A stretch of DNA of 34,621 nucleotides from Flavobacteriaceae bacterium (GCA_016764435.1 JAESRX010000066.1:39902-74522); one strand, 5' to 3'; numbered from the stretch's first letter, positions 1-7,971 are shown. Made by a program: numbers and translations. The notes: a model not told the origin generated them from the letters alone.

Positions 1-114
1 GTTAAACAATTTGGTTTTGCTGATAAAGTAAGCTATGTTTCTACTGGTGGAGGTGCTATGTTAGAAATGTTAGAAGGTAAAAAATTACCAGGAATTGAAG
101 CTATTTTAAACTAA
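1..114 (+). CDS. pgk: Phosphoglycerate kinase, C-terminal end (partial)
   Basis: The window opens inside this gene; only the last 37 codons and the TAA stop are present. The residues include [20 protein letters not shown], the glycine-rich C-terminal signature of phosphoglycerate kinase, where the loop sits near the nucleotide-binding site. The enzyme transfers phosphate between 1,3-bisphosphoglycerate and ADP in cytosolic glycolysis. The 5' end lies outside the window, so start, length and operon are unknown. A strong terminator follows about 50 bp after the stop, so transcription probably ends here. Confidence 0.9.
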   Translation, partial: VKQFGFADKVSYVSTGGGAMLEMLEGKKLPGIEAILN

Positions 115-164
115 GCTCAATATTACAATTATAAGGGTTTAATCTGGTTAGATTGCCCATTTAG

Positions 165-200
165 AAACCATCTTTACACAGTGTAAAGATGGTTTTTTTC
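165..200 (+). terminator. Rho-independent terminator after pgk
   Basis: A perfect 15-bp inverted repeat (AAACCATCTTTACAC at 165-179 and its complement at 181-195) runs straight into a T-tract. It lies about 50 bp downstream of the pgk stop on the same strand. Confidence 0.9.
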
Positions 201-232
201 TGTTTAAAAATGACAGAGGACGATGTTTAAGG

Positions 233-258
233 TGTATCGTATACATGTTGTATATTTG
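233..258 (+). promoter_or_regulatory. Promoter and possible operator of the decayed toxin-antitoxin operon
   Basis: TATATTTG at 251-258 matches the Bacteroidota -7 consensus TAnnTTTG. It sits 28 bp before the ATG of the antitoxin relic at 286. Just upstream, TGTAT (233-237) and ATACA (241-245) form a short inverted repeat that could be an autoregulatory operator. The promoter match is seen directly; the operator role is inferred. Confidence 0.45.
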
Positions 259-285
259 TGCAAAAGAACTGTTGTGAGAATAAAC

Positions 286-514
286 ATGGATATAGATGCC
301 ATTACATTAACAAAATTAAAAGTAATTTCAGTGTAAAAGCACTGATGAAAAAAGCGGTGTGTTTTTTTGAGGAACACAAGGAAAAAGAACGGTACGATTA
401 AATGAGTCAGGAAGCACGTGAGGATGCTGGATTGTATCTTTTGATGCAGTATCCGGATGAAAAAATGGATTTCAAAAGATGCGTTTTTTTGAAGTACTTA
501 ACAATACAAAATAG
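286..514 (+). pseudogene. Antitoxin relic of a RelE/ParE-type module
   Basis: No intact frame exists, but protein-like segments follow one another in order. MDIDAITLTKLKVIS runs from 286. A frame change near 333 leads to VKALMKKAVCFFEEHKEKER, then an in-frame TAA at 399-401. MSQEAREDAGLYLLMQ follows in that frame, and after a last frame change MRFFEVLNNTK ends at TAG 512-514. This resembles the 70-80-residue antitoxins encoded just upstream of RelE/ParE toxins in Bacteroidota, which end in a short helix with a Phe-Leu pattern. At least two frameshifts and one nonsense codon make it non-functional. A toxin-like relic follows within about 10 bp. Family placement is from recalled patterns, so moderate confidence. 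Confidence 0.5.
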
Positions 515-522
515 GGTGAATT

Positions 523-776
523 ATAAAACTATTTTACACTAAATTTGTGACGAAAGAGCTGAAATAATAAAGGGCAAAAGTTTAGTTTCCAACTAACAAT
601 AGTTGTTTTTTAATAGGAAATTGAGAAGCTGTCACATAAATAAAAGAATTAAGAAGCACCCTTTGCCTTATAGAATTAAAATTGGAAAATACAGCGTAGT
701 AAACTATGTTGCTGATAATGAATATTTCTCCATACGTTTTCTAAAAATAGAAGACATCTATAACGTGTTTTCTTGA
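523..776 (+). pseudogene. RelE/ParE-family toxin relic
   Basis: Two fragments of one toxin can be read. The N-terminal part, IKLFYTKFVTKELK (523-564), is followed at once by TAA TAA. The C-terminal part begins around 646 as RIKKHPLPYRIKIGKYSVV, continues NYVADNEYFSIRFLKIEDIY and ends at TGA 774-776. The pattern YRIKIGxYxVVxYVxDNExFxIRFLxxxDIYxxF is characteristic of the C-terminal beta-sheet and tail of RelE/ParE ribonuclease or gyrase toxins in Bacteroidota. The middle is scrambled by stops and frameshifts. It sits directly after the antitoxin relic, in the usual antitoxin-toxin order, so both are read as one dead module. Confidence 0.6.
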
Positions 777-806
777 ACGATTCACCAACTTAAAATACTC
801 CATATT

Positions 807-1844
807 ATGAAATTTAATAAACTACCAAATACAGACATAGAAGTAAGCGATATTTGCTTAGGAACCATGACTTTTGGAGAACAAAACAATGAATTTGAAG
901 GGCATCAACAATTAGATTATGCCTTAGAACAAGGGGTGAATTTTATAGACACCGCGGAGTTGTATTCCGTACCTTCGAGAGCGGCAACCTATGGGTCCAC
1001 GGAGACTATTATTGGGACATGGTTGCATAAAACTGGAAATAGGAATAAAGTGGTGCTTGCTAGTAAAATTGCGGGGCCTGGTGATTATACCGCCCATATA
1101 AGAACTACGGGCTATTCAAAAAAAGCCTTAAGAGAAGCCTTGGGCCGTAGTTTAAAACGCTTGCAAACAAGTTATTTAGACCTGTATCAATTGCATTGGC
1201 CTACACGTACTACTAATTATTTTGGAGTGCGTAATTATTCACGTGTAGAAGACGCACAGCAAGAGGATGGCTTTCTAAATATTTTAGAGACACTGAATGA
1301 TTTTGTGAAAGAAGGAAAAATCAGACACCTTGGAATTTCCAATGAAACAGCTTGGGGAGCGATGAAATTTTTAAGTGAGGCGGAAAAACACAATTTGCCA
1401 CGTATGAAAACAATCCAAAATCCCTATTCCCTTTTAAATAGAACATTTGAAGGAGCTTTAGCAGAAGTTTCAATGCAAGAAAATATCGGATTACTTGCCT
1501 ATTCCCCACTTGCTTTTGGGGTGCTTTCCGGGAAATATAGAAACGGAAAAACGCCGGGGAAAGGAAGGGTGACCTTATTTCCAAGGTTTGACAGGTATTC
1601 GAATCAACAATGTAGTAGTGCGGTGGAATTATACCATAATTTGGCACTTGAGAACGGCCTTACTTTAACGCAATTGTCCTTGGCTTTTGTAAGACAGCAA
1701 CCATGGGTTACGAGTTGTATTATTGGTGCCACAACCATGGCTCAGTTAAAAGAAAATATTGAAACCATTCATACGACGCTGTCTCCAGAAATACTTGCGA
1801 GGATTGACCAAATCAATGAACTAATTCCAAACCCTGCGCCTTAA
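807..1844 (+). CDS. tas: NADP(H)-dependent aldo/keto reductase (Tas-like)
   Basis: This 345-residue cytosolic oxidoreductase has the TIM-barrel aldo/keto reductase fold. It begins with LPNTDIEVSDICLGTMTFGE and has the FIDTAELY segment, placing the catalytic Asp near residue 48 and Tyr near 53. The catalytic Lys is in LASKIAG (about 87) and the His in LYQLHWP (about 131). The insertion after ELYSVP and the overall length match the Tas branch (YajO/Tas), which reduces aldehydes and ketones with NADPH; the physiological substrate cannot be told from sequence. It stands alone between the dead toxin-antitoxin operon and the nitrite locus. No clear consensus promoter is seen. The ATG at 807 gives the full conserved N-terminus. 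Confidence 0.88.
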   Translation: MKFNKLPNTDIEVSDICLGTMTFGEQNNEFEGHQQLDYALEQGVNFIDTAELYSVPSRAATYGSTETIIGTWLHKTGNRNKVVLASKIAGPGDYTAHIRTTGYSKKALREALGRSLKRLQTSYLDLYQLHWPTRTTNYFGVRNYSRVEDAQQEDGFLNILETLNDFVKEGKIRHLGISNETAWGAMKFLSEAEKHNLPRMKTIQNPYSLLNRTFEGALAEVSMQENIGLLAYSPLAFGVLSGKYRNGKTPGKGRVTLFPRFDRYSNQQCSSAVELYHNLALENGLTLTQLSLAFVRQQPWVTSCIIGATTMAQLKENIETIHTTLSPEILARIDQINELIPNPAP

Positions 1845-1895
1845 TTTGACATATTTCATGTTATTTATCATGTCGGTTTTTACAGGATAATGGGC

Positions 1896-1950
1896 AAATT
1901 CACAAGAAACACAATTTAGACTGATTCTAAGTTGTGTTTCTTGTGAATTT
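1896..1950. repeat. Long near-perfect hairpin between tas and the nrf locus
   Basis: AAATTCACAAGAAACACAA (1896-1914) is repeated as its exact complement at 1932-1950. The intervening 17 bases continue the stem through one G:U-type pair and five more pairs (1915-1920 with 1926-1931), leaving a five-base loop. The total is about 25 paired positions. There is no T-tract, so it is not a classic terminator, although it may stop or protect the tas transcript. Confidence 0.8.
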
Positions 1951-2042
1951 TACGGCTAGAAACCCTGTTGTAGCAAGGTGTTCTACAGTATTTTATCTAG
2001 TGATTTTATAAAAAATAAGAAAAAGACCTTTTTATCCTTGAG

Positions 2043-2056
2043 ATGATAATTATCAT
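2043..2056 (+). promoter_or_regulatory. FNR/CRP-type operator upstream of the porin-nrfHA operon
   Basis: ATGATAATTATCAT is a perfect 14-bp palindrome whose core TGAT-N4-ATCA matches the FNR half-sites (TTGAT-N4-ATCAA). Its centre is about 2049.5. A near-consensus -7 box (GAATTTTG, 2079-2086; consensus TAnnTTTG) would start transcription near 2091, putting the palindrome at about -41, the class II activator position. This suggests activation by an FNR/CRP-family regulator under low oxygen or nitrite. The regulator is not encoded in the window. A Fur-like site is the main alternative. Confidence 0.5.
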
Positions 2057-2110
2057 GTTAAATATATCTTAAAATGTCGAATTTTGTAAAAAATTAGATC
2101 AATCAAAAAC

Positions 2111-3352
2111 ATGAGATTAAAACAACTTTTTTTAGGGATTTTAGGGTTGGTTGCCGTACAAAGTTATGCGCAGCTTACTATTAGTGGGGAGTTACGTCCA
2201 CGAGCTGAATACCAAAACGATGCTAAAACATTAAATGCAACGGCTACGGACGCTGCTTTATTTGTATCGCAACGTACACGTATTAACACTCAGTTTACAA
2301 ATGAGGCTTATACATTTTATGTAAGCATGCAAGATGTAAGAACTTGGGGTGATGTAAAACAATTAGCAGATAATGGAAATAGCTTATCTTTACACCAAGC
2401 TTGGGGGCAGGTTAAATTTGCACCTAATTTTTCTGTAAAAGTAGGACGTCAAGAAATTATTTTGGATGATAGTCGTATTTTTGGTAATGTAGGATGGGCA
2501 CAACAGGGACGTTCTCATGATGCATTGATTTTTAAATTAGGAAATGATTCCTATAAATTAGACTTAGGGATTGCTTACAATCAAGATGCTGATAAAGCAA
2601 CTAAAGGAACTGACTACAGTGTAGTAGGGAATTACAAAGCAATGCAATACGCATGGTTCCATAAAGAGTATAGTAACGTAAAAGCTAGTTTTTTGTTTTT
2701 AAACAACGGATTGGTATTGACACCAGAGGCGAATATCAATTATAGCCAAACGTACGGAACACATTTAAAATTTAAAGCCGCTTCTAACTTAAATATTGCT
2801 TTTAATGGGTATTACCAAGGGGGTGAAGATAAAGCAGGAAATGGCTTAAGCGCCTTCTTAGTAGGATTAGATTTAGGGTACAAAGCAACCGATACTTGGA
2901 ACTTAGGACTTGGTTTTGAAATGCAATCAGGGAATGCTTATGATGCAACATCTACCGATAATAAAGCTTTTACTCCTTTCTACGGAACCAACCACAAATT
3001 CAATGGATTTATGGATTACTTCTATGTAGGAAACCATGGTAATAAGGTTGGTTTAGTTGATTTATATCTAAAAGCATCTGCTAAATTAGGAAAGTCATCT
3101 AGCATCACTGCTTTTGTACATCACTTCTCTGCACAGGCGGATATTGCTGCAGGTGTAGACAAAGCTTTGGGAACGGAAATTGACCTTGTGTACAAGCATA
3201 AAGTAACTAAAGATGTTTCTATAGCAGCTGGATATTCTCAGATGTTTGCTCAAGATGGATTGGAATACTTAAAAGGAAATACGGACGGAAACACAAACGA
3301 TTGGGGATGGATCATGTTGACTATCAAACCAAGTTTGTTTATCTCTAAATAA
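2111..3352 (+). CDS. Outer-membrane porin, alginate-export-like family, in the nrf operon
   Basis: This 413-residue protein starts with a signal peptide (MRLKQLFLGILGLVAVQSYA, cut before QLTISG). The mature part is a chain of alternating amphipathic beta strands rich in Gly, Tyr and Asn, ending near ILTIKPSLFISK-type strands. It opens with ISGELRPRAEYQND and RTRINTQF, typical of the alginate-export-like barrel family of Bacteroidota. It is therefore predicted to be a channel in the outer membrane. The stop is only 9 bp before nrfH, and the FNR-like site lies in front, so it should be co-transcribed with nrfHA. By context it may admit nitrite or another small anion to the periplasm; that substrate is an inference. 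Confidence 0.75.
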   Translation: MRLKQLFLGILGLVAVQSYAQLTISGELRPRAEYQNDAKTLNATATDAALFVSQRTRINTQFTNEAYTFYVSMQDVRTWGDVKQLADNGNSLSLHQAWGQVKFAPNFSVKVGRQEIILDDSRIFGNVGWAQQGRSHDALIFKLGNDSYKLDLGIAYNQDADKATKGTDYSVVGNYKAMQYAWFHKEYSNVKASFLFLNNGLVLTPEANINYSQTYGTHLKFKAASNLNIAFNGYYQGGEDKAGNGLSAFLVGLDLGYKATDTWNLGLGFEMQSGNAYDATSTDNKAFTPFYGTNHKFNGFMDYFYVGNHGNKVGLVDLYLKASAKLGKSSSITAFVHHFSAQADIAAGVDKALGTEIDLVYKHKVTKDVSIAAGYSQMFAQDGLEYLKGNTDGNTNDWGWIMLTIKPSLFISK

Positions 3353-3361
3353 TAACATAAT

Positions 3362-3970
3362 ATGAGTTTTATTAGATTTTTATTACCACCTCCAGAATGG
3401 CGCTTACCAGTGATCATTTTAATGGGTGCATTAACAGGACTCACCTTATACGTTTTAATTGAATCTAAGGCGATATCCTATTTGTCAGATGATCCTAAGA
3501 CCTGTGCCAACTGTCATGTAATGACACCTCAATATGCAACTTGGCAAAAAAGTTCGCATAGAGAATGGGCAAGTTGTAACGACTGTCACGTACCTCAGGA
3601 TAATATCTTTAGGAAATATTTCTTTAAAGCGAAGGATGGACTTTATCATTCCTATATGTTTACCACGCGCCAAGAGCCAGAGGTAATTAGAATGAAAGAA
3701 GCCGGTATAGAAGTGGTACAGGAAAACTGTATCCGCTGTCACGAAGATCAGGTTACAGATGCCCGATTAAGCGGGATGATTAAAGATCATAAAAAACACC
3801 GTACAGAGCGTAAATGTTGGACCTGTCACCAGGAAGTACCACATGGATCTGTCCATAGTTTATCATCCGTAAAATACTACGGGAAAATTTCCAAAGAGCA
3901 TCAAGAAACGGTGCCTGCTTGGTTGAAGAGTTTAACAAAAGAATCAGAAGAAAAAAATAAAACCAAATAA
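3362..3970 (+). CDS. nrfH: Cytochrome c nitrite reductase small subunit NrfH
   Basis: NrfH is a membrane-anchored tetrahaem quinol dehydrogenase of the NapC/NirT family. It takes electrons from menaquinol and hands them to NrfA in the periplasm. The 202-residue protein has one N-terminal membrane helix (about 15-34). Four CxxCH haem sites follow: CANCH (48-52), CNDCH (72-76), CIRCH (123-127) and CWTCH (152-156). The length is typical, with a short charged C-terminal tail. It lies 9 bp after the porin gene and one base before nrfA, so the three genes form one transcript. Haem attachment would need the CcsBA system encoded just downstream. Confidence 0.96.
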   Translation: MSFIRFLLPPPEWRLPVIILMGALTGLTLYVLIESKAISYLSDDPKTCANCHVMTPQYATWQKSSHREWASCNDCHVPQDNIFRKYFFKAKDGLYHSYMFTTRQEPEVIRMKEAGIEVVQENCIRCHEDQVTDARLSGMIKDHKKHRTERKCWTCHQEVPHGSVHSLSSVKYYGKISKEHQETVPAWLKSLTKESEEKNKTK

Positions 3971-3971
3971 A

Positions 3972-5462
3972 ATGAGTAACAAAAGAAAACCTTGGATGAA
4001 CTGGATGCTTTTTATAGCATCGTTAGTTGTTGTATTCTTATTAGGATTACTAGTATCTACAATTACAGAACGCAAAGTAGAGGCTAAATTTGCCTATACT
4101 CCAGTAAACGATATTAAAAAATTAGAACCTAGAAACGAAGTATGGGGAGAGAATTTCCCACGTGAGTTTCAGTCTTATTACAAAACTGCCGACACTACTT
4201 TTAAATCTAAGTATAACGGGAATGCAGTAATTGACATGTTGGAAGAAGATCCTAGATTGGTTGTTTTATGGGCCGGTTACGGTTTCTCTAAAGACTATAA
4301 TCAAGGACGTGGACATGTATATGCAATAGATGATGTACGTAACACTTTAAGAACAGGTGGACCTACAGGACCAGATGATGGACCGATGCCTTCTACTTGT
4401 TGGACGTGTAAATCTCCAGATGTGCCACGTTATATTAACGAAAACGGGACTGATAAATACTACAGTGGAAAATGGGCAAGTAAAGGGGCTGAAATTGTAA
4501 ATCCTATTGGATGTGCAAACTGTCACGATGAAAAATCAATGAACTTAACCATTACACAACCTGCTTTAATTGAAGCATTCGAGCGTCAAGGAAAAGACAT
4601 CACAAAAGCATCTCATAACGATATGCGTTCTTTAGTATGTGCGCAATGTCACGTAGAGTACTACTTTAACAAGAATTTACCCGGTAAAGAAGGAATTCCT
4701 TACTTAGTATTCCCTTGGGATGAAGGACAAACTGTGGAAGACATGGAAAAATACTACGATGCAATTGGTCACGTAGACTGGACGCACAAAATTAGTAAAG
4801 CGCCGATGTTAAAAGCACAGCACCCTGGATATGAAACTTTCCAAATGGGTATTCACGGGAAACGTGGAGTATCTTGTTCAGATTGTCACATGCCTTATAA
4901 AACAGAAGGTGGACAGAAATTTACAGATCACCATATTCAATCTCCATTAAACAACGTGGCTAATTCTTGTCAAGTGTGTCACCGTGAAGAAACTGCAGAG
5001 TTGATTCAAAATGTATTTGATAACCAAGATAAAATCATTGGAAACAGAGATCAATTAGAACGTTTGTTAGTTCGTGCTCACGTTGAAGCTGGAAAATGTT
5101 GGGAATTAGGTGCTACAGAAGCACAAATGAAAGATATTTTACACGGAATTAGATTGGGTCAATGGCGTTGGGATTATGCAGCCGCTTCACATGGTGGATC
5201 TTTCCACGCTCCTGTTGAATTAGGTCGTGTTATAGGTACAGGTATTGATGTAACTCAAGAAACTAGAATCAAATTAGCGAAATTGTTAATGACTTTAGGA
5301 TTCAAAGGTGATGTTCCTTATCCAGATATTGAAACAAAAGAAAAAGCTCAGAAATTTATTGGATTACCAATAGAAAAATTGAAAGCTGAAAAAGAGAAAT
5401 TCTTAAAAGAATTACTTCCTCAGTGGGAAGCTGAAGCTAAAGAACGCGAAAGCAAGTACTAA
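3972..5462 (+). CDS. nrfA: Ammonia-forming cytochrome c nitrite reductase NrfA
   Basis: NrfA catalyses the six-electron reduction of nitrite to ammonium in the periplasm, the key step of respiratory nitrite ammonification. It has 496 residues with an uncleaved or signal-anchor helix near the N-terminus (about 11-30). There are five haem sites. The diagnostic active-site motif CWTCK (143-147) has Lys as the proximal ligand. CANCH (181-185), CAQCH (223-227), CSDCH (322-326) and CQVCH (353-357) follow. HVEYYF after the third haem supplies the catalytic Tyr and calcium-site region, and QHPGYETF supplies the distal His region. It follows nrfH by one base. A terminator lies 18 bp after its stop. 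Confidence 0.97.
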   Translation: MSNKRKPWMNWMLFIASLVVVFLLGLLVSTITERKVEAKFAYTPVNDIKKLEPRNEVWGENFPREFQSYYKTADTTFKSKYNGNAVIDMLEEDPRLVVLWAGYGFSKDYNQGRGHVYAIDDVRNTLRTGGPTGPDDGPMPSTCWTCKSPDVPRYINENGTDKYYSGKWASKGAEIVNPIGCANCHDEKSMNLTITQPALIEAFERQGKDITKASHNDMRSLVCAQCHVEYYFNKNLPGKEGIPYLVFPWDEGQTVEDMEKYYDAIGHVDWTHKISKAPMLKAQHPGYETFQMGIHGKRGVSCSDCHMPYKTEGGQKFTDHHIQSPLNNVANSCQVCHREETAELIQNVFDNQDKIIGNRDQLERLLVRAHVEAGKCWELGATEAQMKDILHGIRLGQWRWDYAAASHGGSFHAPVELGRVIGTGIDVTQETRIKLAKLLMTLGFKGDVPYPDIETKEKAQKFIGLPIEKLKAEKEKFLKELLPQWEAEAKERESKY

Positions 5463-5480
5463 ACGGTACTAAATTATAGT

Positions 5481-5520
5481 AAATGGCGAATGTGTTTTTA
5501 ATGCATTCGCCATTTTTTTT
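5481..5520 (+). terminator. Terminator after nrfA
   Basis: A perfect 12-bp stem (AAATGGCGAATG at 5481-5492, complement at 5504-5515) with an 11-base loop is followed by a T-tract. It separates the porin-nrfHA transcript from ccsBA. Confidence 0.9.
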
Positions 5521-5635
5521 AATCGAATTTTTATGGATTTAAAACGAAGGATCTTTTATTTAAAAAAGGAGGCAACGAACGCTTCAAAAAAAACATCATT
5601 TTTAAAATAAATTTCTTACATCAAATTCAGCGTAT

Positions 5636-5643
5636 TATATTTG
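5636..5643 (+). promoter_or_regulatory. Promoter -7 element of ccsBA
   Basis: TATATTTG matches TAnnTTTG exactly, with TTTC at 5612-5615 as a weak -33 element about 20 bp upstream. Transcription should begin near 5649, at or next to the ATG at 5650. This rules out a TTG start at 5641, which lies inside the promoter, and suggests a transcript with almost no leader. Confidence 0.65.
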
Positions 5644-5649
5644 CCACTT

Positions 5650-6900
5650 ATGACTAACAACAAAAAAATACCTCACCAGAATTTATGGGATACGCCTTGG
5701 GGCTATGCCGAATCTTTTTTAATAGCTTTCGGACTCCTGATTACCGGTTTTCTAATGGAAGCTAGTTTGGGATCACAAACAGCTGTATCACTTATTTTTC
5801 CCTATAACCTTATACTATTAGTGGTCTATATCGCTGTACTTATAGCCCTTTATAAATGGGCAAGCCACCATCCTGTTGTCCGATGGTTGAGTAAAGTGCC
5901 AGCGAGTATTACGAGCATCGTTTTTGTAACTTTTCTAGTGATGATTATGGGAATAATTCCCCAAATAGCAAGCGACAACTATATCGTAAATCTATTGGGA
6001 CTAAATCACATCACCACCAACTGGGCCTTTCTATTAATTATAGGCCTATTTTTAACCTGTTTGGGATTGGTTTCTGTCAAACGTATTACGCAGTTTAGTA
6101 CGGATAATGTTGGTTTTATATTGAATCATATCGGTTTATTTCTAGCCCTTACAGCTGGGATTTTAGGCTCGGGAGATATACAACGTGTTTCTATAGAACT
6201 CAAAGAAAACGTAGCTAATTATATGGCCACAGATCAGGCCACAGGTCGTCCTGTAGAATTGTCTTTTGCCATGTTACTCAAAGATTTTAAACTGGAGGAA
6301 TACGCTCCTAAATTAGCCTTGATCGATAACGAGAGTGGAGAAATATTACACAATCAAGGAAAAAACTTATACGAAATTTCTGAAGGAGAAAAATACAGCT
6401 TCGAGGGATTTGAAATAGAAGTACTCAGTTATTTGCCCATGTCTTCCCCTTTTGGGAGTAGATATCTGCGTGTAAATGAACAGGGGTCTTCACCAGCGGC
6501 ACTATTAAAAGTAACCACAACAGCCACGGATAATAGTATTGAAAACTGGATCTCCTGTGGTAGTTTTGCACAGCAATACAGGTCCTTAAAAATAAGTGAT
6601 AAATACTCACTAGTGATGACCATTCCTGAAGCAAAGAAATTCAGTTCGGAACTGGAGGTTTTAACACGCGATGGCGAACGTTATTCAACCATAATTGAAG
6701 TAAATAAAGCACACAATCATGATTTATGGGAAATTTACCAGCTAGATTATAACAAACGTATGGGGAAATGGTCCACTACGAGCGTTATTGAACTTGTTCG
6801 TGACCCATGGTTACCTGCCATATATACAGGGATATTTATGATGATATTCGGTGCGTTTTACATGTTTTGGGTAGGAAATAAAATAACTAAAAAAGACTAA
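5650..6900 (+). CDS. ccsB: Cytochrome c biogenesis protein CcsB/ResB
   Basis: CcsB pairs with CcsA in the System II cytochrome c synthase, which moves haem across the inner membrane and joins it to CxxCH motifs of apocytochromes. Translation from the ATG at 5650 gives 416 residues. Four to five membrane helices lie in the first 180 residues. A large periplasmic beta-rich region (about 180-385) contains EYAPKLALID and the YSFEGFEIEVLSYLP segment, typical of the ResB family. A final membrane helix (about 385-408) completes the layout. A start at 5641 (TTG) would fall inside the promoter box, so ATG 5650 is preferred. ccsA follows after 2 bp. Position next to nrfHA suggests it serves the nine haems of NrfHA. 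Confidence 0.87.
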   Translation: MTNNKKIPHQNLWDTPWGYAESFLIAFGLLITGFLMEASLGSQTAVSLIFPYNLILLVVYIAVLIALYKWASHHPVVRWLSKVPASITSIVFVTFLVMIMGIIPQIASDNYIVNLLGLNHITTNWAFLLIIGLFLTCLGLVSVKRITQFSTDNVGFILNHIGLFLALTAGILGSGDIQRVSIELKENVANYMATDQATGRPVELSFAMLLKDFKLEEYAPKLALIDNESGEILHNQGKNLYEISEGEKYSFEGFEIEVLSYLPMSSPFGSRYLRVNEQGSSPAALLKVTTTATDNSIENWISCGSFAQQYRSLKISDKYSLVMTIPEAKKFSSELEVLTRDGERYSTIIEVNKAHNHDLWEIYQLDYNKRMGKWSTTSVIELVRDPWLPAIYTGIFMMIFGAFYMFWVGNKITKKD

Positions 6901-6902
6901 TT

Positions 6903-7706
6903 ATGACTTGGATTAATTTTCCTTTATACAGCGGTCTTGTTGCCGTATTTTTTCTGATAGGATTGGCAGTTTTAGGCTATTCTTATAAAAAACCGGCTAC
7001 ATTTAAAATTGCAACAATTTTATTTGCAATAGGTTGGGGAGTATTAGTATTATTTGTTGTCCAGCTATGGTTGGAATTAGAAAGACCTCCGATGCGAACT
7101 TTAGGTGAAACCCGTTTGTGGTACGCCTTGTTTTTGCCCGTTATTGGTGGATTGACCTATTTGAGATGGCGTTATAAATGGTTCTTGGCGTACAGTGTTC
7201 TAATGGCATTGTTGTTCTTAGGGATCAATTATATGAACCCAGAAACCTATTCTAAAACCTTAATGCCAGCCTTGCAAAGTCCGTGGTTTGTACCCCATGT
7301 ATTGGTGTATTTATTATCCTACGCAGTGCTAGCAGCATCCAGTATTGTAGCTATAAAAGGATGGTATGATCATTATAAAAAGCAACCGATACAAAGCACC
7401 TTAGCACTCGCTGATAACTTGGTGTATATTGGCTTTGCTTTTCTAACTTTAGGACTGTTATTCGGAGCCTTGTGGGCTAAAGAAGCCTGGGGGCATTATT
7501 GGACTTGGGATCCTAAAGAAATTTGGGCGTTTTTAACTTGGATGGGCTACCTGATCTATATCCATTACCGCCATTTTCATCCGCAGAAAAACAAACAGGC
7601 ATTGACCATTTTGGCCTTGGCATTTGTGGTATTATTAGTGTGTTGGTTTGGGGTAAATTACTTGCCCGTAGCCAAAACGAGCGTACATACCTATACACAA
7701 TATTAA
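6903..7706 (+). CDS. ccsA: Cytochrome c synthase subunit CcsA (haem-handling protein)
   Basis: This 267-residue integral membrane protein has about eight hydrophobic helices. It carries the tryptophan-rich haem-handling motif WGHYWTWDPKEIWAFLTW, the WWD domain that presents haem to apocytochrome on the periplasmic side. Conserved His residues lie before and after it (VPHVLVYLLSY and YIHYRHFHP). It belongs to the CcmC/CcsA/CycK family and works with the CcsB protein encoded immediately upstream, 2 bp apart. In some Bacteroidota the two are fused; here they are separate. A strong terminator begins 6 bp after the stop. Confidence 0.92.
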   Translation: MTWINFPLYSGLVAVFFLIGLAVLGYSYKKPATFKIATILFAIGWGVLVLFVVQLWLELERPPMRTLGETRLWYALFLPVIGGLTYLRWRYKWFLAYSVLMALLFLGINYMNPETYSKTLMPALQSPWFVPHVLVYLLSYAVLAASSIVAIKGWYDHYKKQPIQSTLALADNLVYIGFAFLTLGLLFGALWAKEAWGHYWTWDPKEIWAFLTWMGYLIYIHYRHFHPQKNKQALTILALAFVVLLVCWFGVNYLPVAKTSVHTYTQY

Positions 7707-7712
7707 AAAACT

Positions 7713-7746
7713 AAAAACACTTAAGGAATCCCTTAAGTGTTTTTTT
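7713..7746 (+). terminator. Terminator after ccsA
   Basis: A perfect stem (AAAAACACTTAAGG at 7713-7726, complement starting at 7731) with a four-base loop ends in a run of T. It closes the ccsBA operon. Confidence 0.92.
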
Positions 7747-7870
7747 ATCTTATTCCAGTAACAACGTAAATTACATCTTAAATTCAAGTAGTAATTGGCA
7801 AGAACAAAAGCGGGGTTTTCAGTTAAAAAAATGTTTCTCGCTGTCTAAATCCCTCCATTAATAAACACCT

Positions 7871-7954
7871 ATTTTGGGCGTTCCCCAAGGGTCGGGCTAT
7901 CCGCTATATCTTTTTTTAAAAAGAAAAAAAGGATGCCGCTACTATCCCTAACGC
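7871..7954 (+). repeat. 84-bp foldback interspersed repeat, copy A
   Basis: This segment is nearly identical to the reverse complement of 32559-32643. The first 47 bases are the same, and the rest differs by homopolymer length and two substitutions. It has GCGTT near the left end and AACGC at the right end, CCCCAAGGG internally, and a central AT-rich inverted repeat (ATC plus T-run against A-run plus GGAT). It would fold back on itself. No protein is encoded. It resembles short dispersed palindromic elements that I recall from other flavobacterial genomes; that memory is unverified. Confidence 0.8.
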
Positions 7955-7971
7955 AAAAAAAATCCACTCTT

